DNA of 64,000 nt. Origin: Streptomyces himalayensis subsp. himalayensis (GTDB lineage: Bacteria; Actinomycetota; Actinomycetes; Streptomycetales; Streptomycetaceae). The stretch covers positions 62,001 through 126,000 of the forward strand of contig NZ_JACEHE010000008.1 in assembly GCF_013778455.1 (NCBI RefSeq). The letters are read 5' to 3'. The position numbers were made by a program, and so were the translations under genes. Below, piece by piece: positions 1 to 6,291 of the stretch. The notes beneath the pieces are model-generated. The model ran no database searches. It worked only from the letters and a program-made list of their open reading frames with translations, and was not told where the DNA came from. The number at the start of each line of letters is the position of its first letter. Within the stretch, counting starts at the first letter, position 1.

Positions 1-294
1 TCGCTCGCGGAGGACGACAACCCCGGTGACCCGGAGGCGCTGGTCACCGCCAAGGGAGTCGGGCTGCTGTTCATCAGCGTGCCCGAGCCCAAGAGCGTGA
101 AGAACCGGGTGCACCTGGACCTGCAGCCGCAGGACCGGTCACGGGACGAGGAGGTCGAGCGGCTCCTCGCCCTCGGCGCCACGCTCGTCGGGGATCACCG
201 GCGTCCCGACGGAACGGGGTGGGTCACACTCGCCGACATCGAGGGCAACGAGTTCTGCGTGGAGCGCAGTGCGGCCGAGCGGGCGGTCGGCTGA
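1..294 (+). CDS. VOC (glyoxalase-like) family protein, C-terminal part, cut by window edge
   Basis: An open frame runs from the first base to a TGA at 292-294, so the N-terminus lies outside the window. The visible 97 residues have the pattern of the last beta-alpha-beta-beta-beta unit of a VOC-fold protein: a strand ending in KNRVHLDLQP, then the helix DEEVERLLALGA, then the closing strands GWVTLADIEGNEFCVE. The E of NEFCVE is at the place of the usual last metal ligand of the fold. Small streptomycete VOC proteins of this kind are often annotated as glyoxalase or bleomycin resistance-like, but their substrates are generally unknown. No neighbour points to a role. Confidence 0.8.
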   Translation, partial: SLAEDDNPGDPEALVTAKGVGLLFISVPEPKSVKNRVHLDLQPQDRSRDEEVERLLALGATLVGDHRRPDGTGWVTLADIEGNEFCVERSAAERAVG

Positions 295-334
295 TCACTC
301 ATACTCCCTGGTCAGATCGATTTGACGTACATAA

Positions 335-363
335 TGGACAGGTGTCGCACACGACCTTAAAAT
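335..363 (+). promoter_or_regulatory. promoter of the first toxin-antitoxin operon
   Basis: TGGACA at 335-340 and TAAAAT at 358-363 are separated by 17 bases, a good fit to a vegetative (HrdB-type) promoter. Transcription would start 7-8 bases later, at or next to the ATG at 371, so the mRNA is probably leaderless. No Shine-Dalgarno sequence precedes that ATG, which agrees. Confidence 0.6.
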
Positions 364-371
364 GTGCGACA
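343..371. promoter_or_regulatory. inverted repeat, probable autoregulatory operator of the toxin-antitoxin operon
   Basis: TGTCGCACA at 343-351 and TGTGCGACA at 363-371 form a perfect 9-base inverted repeat with an 11-base spacer. It straddles the -10 hexamer and reaches the first base of the start codon. Type II antitoxins usually repress their own operon by binding such a palindrome, so binding by the antitoxin or the toxin-antitoxin complex is the likely use. Confidence 0.55.
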
Positions 372-691
372 TGGAAGCCCATGAGGACGACATCAAGATC
401 ACCGTGCGCGACTTGCAACGCAACGCCGCCGCCGTTCTCAAGCGGCTCGAGCACGGCGAGACCATCAGCGTCACCCGTCATGGTCGGACGGTCGCCCGGA
501 TAATCCCCCCGGACCCCGCCGAGGAGGCGATCAACCAAGCCGTCTCCGACGGGCTGATCGACCTCACGGAGCTCTCACGCGCGCGCACCGCCGCCCAGAC
601 CGCACGGATCAGGACCGCGCCATCGGCTCCCGGAGAGACACCGCTCAGCCAGACGCTGACCGAGCTGCGAGACGAGGACTCCGACCGCTGA
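371..691 (+). CDS. Phd/YefM-family antitoxin
   Basis: This is the antitoxin of a type II toxin-antitoxin pair. It should bind and neutralise the PIN toxin encoded just downstream and bind operator DNA. The N-terminal 45 residues show the Phd/YefM fold signature: the strand IKITVRDLQRNAAAVLKRLE, then a helix and HGETISVTRHGRTVARIIP. The acidic, poorly structured C-terminal half is the part that normally wraps the toxin. I chose the ATG at 371 because the promoter and operator place the transcript start there. An ATG at 362 would add three residues (Met-Cys-Asp) but lies inside the -10 region. The stop overlaps the toxin start by one base (TGATG). Confidence 0.88.
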   Translation: MEAHEDDIKITVRDLQRNAAAVLKRLEHGETISVTRHGRTVARIIPPDPAEEAINQAVSDGLIDLTELSRARTAAQTARIRTAPSAPGETPLSQTLTELRDEDSDR

Positions 692-1104
692 TGCGTTTCA
701 TCTATCTCGACACGTCCGCGGCACTCAAGCTGTTCAAACAGGAGCATGAGACGTCGGCTCTGAAGGCGTGGCTGTCCACCGAAGGCTCGGCCACCGTGTT
801 GACCTGCGATCTCACCCGTACCGAAGTACGTCGGGCGCTGCACGCCGCCAACGCGGCCTCTGAGATCGTCGCGGAAGCCGAGGACTGGCTCGAGGAGAGC
901 GCACTGATCCGCATACCAGCCAACCTCTTCGACCGAGCCGGGTTGTTGTGCCCAGGCACACGCCTCCGCTCTCTCGACGCGCTGCACCTCGCGGCGGCGA
1001 GCGGGCTGGGTCGCGCGCTCATCGCGTTCGTCGCCTACGACAAACGACTCGTCGAATCCGCAGAATCATTGGGCCTGCCGGTCAAGAGCCCAAGCCCTGA
1101 GTGA
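691..1104 (+). CDS. vapC: PIN-domain (VapC-like) ribonuclease toxin
   Basis: This is a 137-residue PIN-domain toxin, expected to be a Mg2+-dependent endoribonuclease held inactive by the upstream antitoxin. The acidic active-site residues are visible: D7 in YLDTSAALK, E45 in RTEVRRAL, D96 in LRSLDALHLAAA and D117 in AYDKRL. The length is normal for VapC. The start ATG overlaps the antitoxin TGA by one base, so the pair is translationally coupled. Pairing a PIN toxin with a Phd-type rather than VapB-type antitoxin is common in actinomycetes. The module sits at the left border of the catabolic island. Confidence 0.9.
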   Translation: MRFIYLDTSAALKLFKQEHETSALKAWLSTEGSATVLTCDLTRTEVRRALHAANAASEIVAEAEDWLEESALIRIPANLFDRAGLLCPGTRLRSLDALHLAAASGLGRALIAFVAYDKRLVESAESLGLPVKSPSPE

Positions 1105-1139
1105 TCTCCGCCGGTCTCAGCGAAGCCATGAGTGGCCGA

Positions 1140-2753
1140 TCACCTGTTCCATCCCGCCCGCAACTCCCCCTTGACCACCTTCCCGCTGGCGTTCCGCGGC
1201 AGCTCCCCCACGAACTCCACCGACCTCGGCACCTTGTAGTTCGCCATCTCCCGGCGCGACCAGGCGATCAGGTCGTCCGCGGTCACCACAGCCCCCGGCC
1301 GCCGCACCACATACGCCTTGCCGACCTCGCCCAGCCGGGCGTCCGGGACGCCGATGACCGCGACGTCCGCCACGTCGGGATGCAGGCCGAGCAACTGCTC
1401 TATCTCCGCCGGGTACGCGTTGAAGCCGCCGACGATGAACATGTCCTTGATGCGGTCCGTGATGCGCAGGTTCCCGGCGGTGTCCAGTACGCCCACGTCG
1501 CCCGTGTGCAGCCAGCCGTCCGGCGTCAGTACCGCGGCCGTGGACTCCGGGTCCTCGAAGTAGCCCTGCATGACGTTGAAGCCGCGGACCAGGACCTCGC
1601 CGGGGGTGCCCGGGGACAGCGGATCGCCCGCCGGCCCCACCACCCGTACCTCCGTGCCGGGGATCGCCCGGCCCGACGTCGACGCGATCGCCTCCGCCGC
1701 GTCCCCCCGCCGGCACATCGTCACGATGCCGCTCGCCTCCGACAGGCCGTACGCCGTGAGCACCGTGTCGACGTGCAGTTCACCCCTCAGCCGCTCCACC
1801 AACTGCAGCGGCACCACCGCCGCGCCCGTCACCACCAGCCGCAGGGCCGAGAGGTCGTACGCGTCCCGGGACGGGTGGTCCAGAAGCGACTGGTGCAGGG
1901 TCGGCGGGCCCGGCAGCACCGAGATGCGTTCCGCCGCGATGTTCGCCAGCACCGTGTCCACGTTGAACACCGACTGCGGGACCATCGTCGCGCCCCGCAT
2001 CAGGCAGGCCACGATCCCGGCCTTGTAGCCAAAAGTGTGGAAGAAGGGGTTCACGATCAGATAGCGGTCGCCCTCGCGCAGGCCCGCCAGGTCGCTCCAC
2101 ACCTCGTAGCCGCGGAGCGTCTGGGCGTGCGTGATCACCGCGCCCTTGGGGCGGCCCGTCGTGCCCGACGTGAAGATGATGTCCGACGCACACCCGCCCG
2201 TGATCCCATTCGCCCGCGCACGGACCTCGGCATCGGTCACCCCCTCCCCGTCCGCCAGGAAGTCCTTCCACGTACGGAAGTCCGCCGGAGCGTCGTCCGA
2301 CAGCACCACCACCTGCTCCAGGTACGGCAGGCCAGGCAGCGGACCCGCGGTCCCCTCACCCCCCTCGCCCGCCGCCCTCCGCAGCGACGCCACATACGAC
2401 GCCCCTAGGAAAGTCCCCGTCACGAACAGCAGCTTCGCGCGGGTCCGTTCCAGTACGTACGCCGCCTCGGCGCCCTTGAAGCGCGTGTTCAGCGGTACGA
2501 GCACCGCCCCCGCCGTCACCGCCCCCAGCGCCGAGACGATCCAGTCCAGGGTGTTCGGGGCCCACACCGCCACCCGGTCCCCCGCCCGCACCCCGTTCGC
2601 GATGCATGCCCCGGCCGCCCGTTCCACGCGCTCGCCCAGTTCCGCGTACGAGACCCGGGTGCGGCCGTCGACGACGGCCTCCCCGTCCCCGTACCGCTCG
2701 GCCGCCGCCCGTACGAGCCCCGGGATGCTCCCCCACTCCAGATCCCCGCGCAT
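1140..2753 (-). CDS. FadD-type acyl-CoA synthetase (AMP-forming)
   Basis: This 537-residue member of the ANL superfamily activates a carboxylic acid to its CoA thioester via an acyl-adenylate. The P-loop TSGTTGRPKG lies at about 195-204, the A5-type motif at AYGLSEASG, the adenylate-binding WLHTGDVG and the hinge RITDRIKDM follow, and the C-terminal catalytic lysine is K525 in NASGKVVKG. It is closest in style to FadD3-type ligases of actinobacterial ring-acid catabolism. That is a family resemblance, not a substrate assignment. GGGAGG lies 7 bases before the ATG. It is divergent from the Ltp gene at 2857, with two copies of the island palindrome between them, so it is probably controlled by the shared repressor. 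Confidence 0.88.
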   Translation of the reverse strand: MRGDLEWGSIPGLVRAAAERYGDGEAVVDGRTRVSYAELGERVERAAGACIANGVRAGDRVAVWAPNTLDWIVSALGAVTAGAVLVPLNTRFKGAEAAYVLERTRAKLLFVTGTFLGASYVASLRRAAGEGGEGTAGPLPGLPYLEQVVVLSDDAPADFRTWKDFLADGEGVTDAEVRARANGITGGCASDIIFTSGTTGRPKGAVITHAQTLRGYEVWSDLAGLREGDRYLIVNPFFHTFGYKAGIVACLMRGATMVPQSVFNVDTVLANIAAERISVLPGPPTLHQSLLDHPSRDAYDLSALRLVVTGAAVVPLQLVERLRGELHVDTVLTAYGLSEASGIVTMCRRGDAAEAIASTSGRAIPGTEVRVVGPAGDPLSPGTPGEVLVRGFNVMQGYFEDPESTAAVLTPDGWLHTGDVGVLDTAGNLRITDRIKDMFIVGGFNAYPAEIEQLLGLHPDVADVAVIGVPDARLGEVGKAYVVRRPGAVVTADDLIAWSRREMANYKVPRSVEFVGELPRNASGKVVKGELRAGWNR

Positions 2754-2785
2754 CGCACGCCTCCCACAAGACCGAAAAGCAGTAG

Positions 2786-2800
2786 CTGACTGTCCGTCAG
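2786..2800. promoter_or_regulatory. island operator O1
   Basis: CTGACTGTCCGTCAG is a copy of the CTGACG-N3-CGTCAG palindrome with one mismatch. It lies 33 bases upstream of the acyl-CoA ligase start and 27 bases (centre to centre) from O2, in the divergent promoter shared with the Ltp gene. Confidence 0.75.
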
Positions 2801-2812
2801 ATTAGCTGTACT

Positions 2813-2827
2813 CTGACGGCCTGTCAG
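2813..2827. promoter_or_regulatory. island operator O2
   Basis: CTGACGGCCTGTCAG has one mismatch to the palindrome. It lies 29 bases before the GTG start at 2857, placed to block the rightward promoter. Together with O1 it forms a pair of sites in one intergenic region. Confidence 0.75.
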
Positions 2828-2856
2828 CACTGGTGGCCCCACGGTGGAGGTGGCAG

Positions 2857-4008
2857 GTGGCGGCGAGTCTCAAGGACGCTACGGCGATAGTCGGGATAGG
2901 CCAGACCCCCTTCGCGAAACGACTCCCCGAATCGGAGAAGACCCTCGCCTGCCGCGCCGTCCTCGCCGCTCTCGACGATGCCGGAATAGCGCCTTCCGAG
3001 GTCGACGCCTTCGCCTCCTACACGATGGAGGAGACCGACGAGGTCGAGATCGCCAAGGCGATCGGGGCCGGCGACGTCACCTTCTTCAGCAAGGTCGGGT
3101 ACGGGGGCGGCGGCTCCTGCGCCACCGTCGCGCATCTCGCCGCCGCCGTCGCCACCGGGCAGGCCAGTGTCGGTGTGGCCTGGCGGTCGCGGAAACGGGG
3201 GTCCGGGCCCCGGCCGTGGAAGAACACCGCCGTCCAGCTGCCGACCCCCGCCCAGTGGACCCGGCCCTTCGGGCTCCTCCGTCCTGCCGACGAGATCGCG
3301 ATGCTCGCCCGCCGCTATATGCACGAGTACGGGGCGACCCGCGACCACCTCTTCAACGTCGCCCTGGCCTGCCGCAACCGGGCGAACCAGAACCCCGCGG
3401 CGATCATGTACGAGCGCCCGCTGACCCGCGAGATGTACATGACCGCCCGCTGGATCAGCGAACCCCTCTGCCTCTTCGACAACTGCCTGGAGACCGACGG
3501 CGCGCTGGCCTGCGTCATCGTCTCCGCCGAGCGCGCCCGCGACTGCCGCCGGAAGGCGGTGTACGTCCATTCGGTCGCCCAGGGCCTGCCGTCCCAGCAC
3601 CACGGCATGGTCAACTACTGGAACGACGACCCCCTCTCCGGGCCCGCGTGGACCGCCGCGCGACACCTCTGGAAACAGGCCGACTTCGGGCCGGAGGACG
3701 TCGACGTCGCACAGATCTACGACGCGTTCACCCCTCTCATCCCGCTCTCCCTCGAGGGCTACGGCTTCTGCGGCCGCGGTGAAGGCGGCGCATTCACGGA
3801 AGGCGGGGCACTGGAGATCGGAGGGCAGCTGCCGATCAACACCGGCGGTGGCGGGCTGAGCGAGGCCTACGTCCACGGCTTCAACCTCATCAACGAAGGC
3901 GTCAAACAGCTGCGCGGCACGAGCACCGCCCAGGTCCCGGACGCCTCCACCTGCCTGGTCACGGCGGGCGAGGGAGTCCCCACGTCGGCTCTGCTGCTGA
4001 GGAGTTGA
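2857..4008 (+). CDS. lipid-transfer protein / thiolase-fold enzyme (Ltp type)
   Basis: This 383-residue thiolase-superfamily protein is of the sterol-carrier/Ltp branch. It keeps a Cys (C88) in the GGGSCATVAHLA nucleophile loop. The second catalytic Cys region of true thiolases is replaced by TAGEGVPTSALLL, as in the Ltp2 family, whose steroid-pathway members act as retro-aldolases with a DUF35 partner. A DUF35 protein is encoded immediately downstream with a one-base gap, which supports that reading. The GTG at 2857 was chosen because GGAGG (2846-2850) precedes it by 6 bases. An in-frame ATG at 2833 lacks a ribosome site. Probable operon: ltp, DUF35, enoyl-CoA hydratase. The actual reaction (thiolysis or C-C lyase) is inferred only. 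Confidence 0.85.
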   Translation: MAASLKDATAIVGIGQTPFAKRLPESEKTLACRAVLAALDDAGIAPSEVDAFASYTMEETDEVEIAKAIGAGDVTFFSKVGYGGGGSCATVAHLAAAVATGQASVGVAWRSRKRGSGPRPWKNTAVQLPTPAQWTRPFGLLRPADEIAMLARRYMHEYGATRDHLFNVALACRNRANQNPAAIMYERPLTREMYMTARWISEPLCLFDNCLETDGALACVIVSAERARDCRRKAVYVHSVAQGLPSQHHGMVNYWNDDPLSGPAWTAARHLWKQADFGPEDVDVAQIYDAFTPLIPLSLEGYGFCGRGEGGAFTEGGALEIGGQLPINTGGGGLSEAYVHGFNLINEGVKQLRGTSTAQVPDASTCLVTAGEGVPTSALLLRS

Positions 4009-4009
4009 G

Positions 4010-4465
4010 ATGGCCCGGTCCGACACCGACACCCTGCTCTCGCCCGTCATCGACGACGACGGCGCCCCCTTCTGGGAGTACGCCTCGCGCGGCGAGCTCC
4101 GCATCCAGGCGTGCGCCCGCCCCGACTGCGGCGCGCTGCGCTTCCCGCCCCGCCCCTGCTGCCCGCACTGCCAGTCGTTCGACAGCGAGTGGCGCAGGAT
4201 GAGCGGGCGGGGGCGAATCTGGTCGTACGTGCTCCCGCATCCGCCGCTGCTTCCGGCCTACGCCGAGCTGGCCCCGTACAACGCGATCCTCGTGGAGCTC
4301 GCCGACGCCCCGCACATACGGCTGGCCGGCAATCTCGTCAGCGGGCCGAACGCCCCGCTGAACTCCATCCCGTCCGAGCGGCTGCGGATCGGCGCGAAGG
4401 TACAGGTCGTGTTCGCGTACGTCGGCGGTGTGGCGGTGCCGCGCTGGGTACTGGAGCGGCTATGA
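4010..4465 (+). CDS. DUF35 zinc-ribbon/OB-fold protein, partner of the upstream Ltp protein
   Basis: This 151-residue protein has a rubredoxin-like zinc ribbon at the N-terminus, with cysteines C35 and C40 and the pair C51-x2-C54, followed by an OB-fold domain (IWSYVLPHPP to the end). DUF35 proteins bind acyl-CoA and pair with Ltp/thiolase-fold enzymes. In steroid side-chain degradation the DUF35 domain of ChsH2 is essential for the Ltp2 aldolase. The ATG is one base past the Ltp stop, behind GAGGAG, and the stop overlaps the next gene (ATGA), so all three proteins should be made together. Unlike ChsH2 it has no MaoC hydratase domain. Confidence 0.88.
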   Translation: MARSDTDTLLSPVIDDDGAPFWEYASRGELRIQACARPDCGALRFPPRPCCPHCQSFDSEWRRMSGRGRIWSYVLPHPPLLPAYAELAPYNAILVELADAPHIRLAGNLVSGPNAPLNSIPSERLRIGAKVQVVFAYVGGVAVPRWVLERL

Positions 4466-5310
4466 CCGTCCGTACCGAGGTGCACAAGGACACCGGGGTG
4501 GCCGTCGTCACCCTCGACCGTCCGAGCAGGCACAACGCCATCGACCTCGAGACGGCCGGGGAACTGGCGGCCTCATGGCGGGAGTTCCGGTCCGACGACT
4601 CCGTACGTGCGCTCGTGATCACCGGCGCCGGCACCAAGGCCTTCTGCACCGGGATCGACCGCTCCACCGAAGTCCCGCAGCCCGCCTCGCCGTACTCGAC
4701 CGACGATCCGCTCCTCACCATCGGGCCGAAGGCGAACGACCTCTGGAAGCCCGTCATCGGCGCCGTCAACGGCATGGCCTGCGGCGGCGCCTTCTATCTC
4801 CTCGGCGAGGCCGAGTTCGTGGTCGCGGACGCGACGGCGACGTTCTTCGATCCGCACACGACGTACGGCATGGTCAGCGCGTACGAGCCGATCCTCATGG
4901 CGCAGCGGATGCCGATCGGGGAGGTCGCGCGGATGGCGCTGATGGGCACGGCCGAGCGGATCTCGGCGCGCCGGGCGTACGAGACGGGGCTGGTCTCGCA
5001 AGTGACTGCGCCCGGTGAGGCGTTGGACGCCGCTCTCGAGTGCGCCCGGGTGATCGCCTCGTATCCGACCGAGGCCGTGCAGGGAACGGTGCGTGCCGTG
5101 TGGGCGGCGAAGGAGGCGGCGCGGGACCACGCGTTCGCGCAGGCGCCGCACCTCATCGCGCTCGGCAGTCTGCCGCCCGAGCGGCAGGCGGAGCTGTTCG
5201 CCGCCCGCCGCTCGGGGCCTGGTGCCGGCTCCGGCGCCGGGGCCGGGGCCGGAGCCGGTGGCGGTGGCGGTGGCGGTGGCGGTTCTGATTCCGGCCACCG
5301 CTTCCGCTAA
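4462..5310 (+). CDS. enoyl-CoA hydratase/isomerase family protein with a Gly/Ala-rich tail
   Basis: This 282-residue crotonase-fold protein has the two oxyanion-hole segments AFCTGID and NGMACGGAF. The region that normally carries the first catalytic Glu reads DPHTTYGMVSAYEP, so the usual hydratase Glu pair is not obvious and hydratase activity is not assured. Related crotonases hydrolyse or isomerise CoA thioesters instead. The last 35 residues are low complexity (alternating Gly/Ala, then a run of nine Gly), which is not part of the fold and looks like a repeat expansion. The ATG overlaps the DUF35 stop by four bases. Third gene of the O2-controlled operon. Confidence 0.85.
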   Translation: MTVRTEVHKDTGVAVVTLDRPSRHNAIDLETAGELAASWREFRSDDSVRALVITGAGTKAFCTGIDRSTEVPQPASPYSTDDPLLTIGPKANDLWKPVIGAVNGMACGGAFYLLGEAEFVVADATATFFDPHTTYGMVSAYEPILMAQRMPIGEVARMALMGTAERISARRAYETGLVSQVTAPGEALDAALECARVIASYPTEAVQGTVRAVWAAKEAARDHAFAQAPHLIALGSLPPERQAELFAARRSGPGAGSGAGAGAGAGGGGGGGGGSDSGHRFR

Positions 5311-5534
5311 GCGGCGCCGGGACGTACGTGAACTTCCCCGGCGCCGCATAGGCGTCGCGGCGCCGTCACGGGGTCGGCGAGGCGTGGGCGGACGGTTCAC
5401 GTACGCCTTCGCGGGTACCCGCGCAATGGTCCCGGGCGTCCTGGGCTGGGATGTTGCCGTATGGATGTTGCCGTATGGCGCGGCTCGCGCACGGGGCGTA
5501 GCGTCGTGATCGAGAGCTGCTGGGGAGGCCTGCG

Positions 5535-6095
5535 ATGGTCCGCAACGTCCTCGGGTCCGTCCTCGCTCTCATAGGAGCGACGGCCGCCGTCTGGAGCCCC
5601 TTCCGTGTCTGGTACGACGGCCGTCTCGGGCGCGACTACCGCCTCGCGGAGCTGTTCTCCGGTACCGGTGTCACGGCCGCGAAGGCCGAGTTGTTCGGCT
5701 CGCTCGTGCTGCCGTTCGCTGCCGCCGCGGTGGTGACGCTGGTCGGGATCGTGCTCCGCTCGCGCGGTCTGGTGGCCCTGGCGGGCCTGATCGTCCTGGG
5801 CTTCGCCGTGCTGTGGATGGTGCGGCTGGGGCTTGCCCAGGGCAGCCTGACGGTCGGCGGTGACGGTCCCGGCCTTGAGACGGGTCTCCTGGGCGCGGTC
5901 GGGGGCGGCGCGGTGCTGCTGCTCGCGGCCCTGGTGATGCCGGGGCGCAAGCGGCGCCGGAGCCGCAGGCGGCGGACCACACCGCCGGCCGCGGCGGAGC
6001 CCACGGCCACGGTCGAAGGTTCCCGGGCCGGCGAGGACCAGCCGTACGACGAACCGACGCGTCCGATCTGGCGGCGGCCGCCGGACCACACCTGA
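5535..6095 (+). CDS. small integral membrane protein of unknown function
   Basis: I do not recognise this 186-residue protein. It starts with a hydrophobic segment (VRNVLGSVLALIGATAAVW), has further hydrophobic stretches at about 55-75, 77-97 and 117-136, then a strongly basic cluster (GRKRRRSRRRR) and a hydrophilic Pro/Glu-rich tail that should lie in the cytoplasm. This layout (four membrane spans with a positive stop) is common in conserved streptomycete membrane proteins. GGGGAGG precedes the ATG by 7 bases. No island palindrome is near it. The 224 bases before it hold nothing I can name. Confidence 0.7.
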   Translation: MVRNVLGSVLALIGATAAVWSPFRVWYDGRLGRDYRLAELFSGTGVTAAKAELFGSLVLPFAAAAVVTLVGIVLRSRGLVALAGLIVLGFAVLWMVRLGLAQGSLTVGGDGPGLETGLLGAVGGGAVLLLAALVMPGRKRRRSRRRRTTPPAAAEPTATVEGSRAGEDQPYDEPTRPIWRRPPDHT

Positions 6096-6180
6096 TCGCT
6101 CAGCGGGCACCCGTCCGAGCATCGCTCCCCACCCCGCCCCTTCCCGTAACCAGGGGGCCAGCCCCCTGGACCCCCGGTCC

Positions 6181-6224
6181 TCAATCGCCGGACGGGCTGA
6201 AAACTCAGCCCGTCCGGCGCTTGA
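6181..6224. terminator. long perfect hairpin, bidirectional terminator
   Basis: A 15-base perfect stem (6186-6200 with 6205-6219) closes on the 4-base loop AAAC and is extended by four more pairs after one mismatch. Smaller hairpins flank it at about 6150-6169 and 6251-6270. This hairpin type is very common between convergent streptomycete genes. Here it separates the membrane protein gene from the kinase gene. Confidence 0.75.
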
Positions 6225-6291
6225 GGACGAGCCCGTCAGGGCGATCAGGGGGTCTGGGGCGCAGCCCCAGGGTCCCGGGGACGGCGCGGGG

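Noticed and set aside
1117..5400. Many long open frames antisense or out of frame with the ligase, Ltp and hydratase genes
   Set aside because: High GC makes long shadow frames on all strands. The chosen genes have motifs, ribosome sites and coupling.
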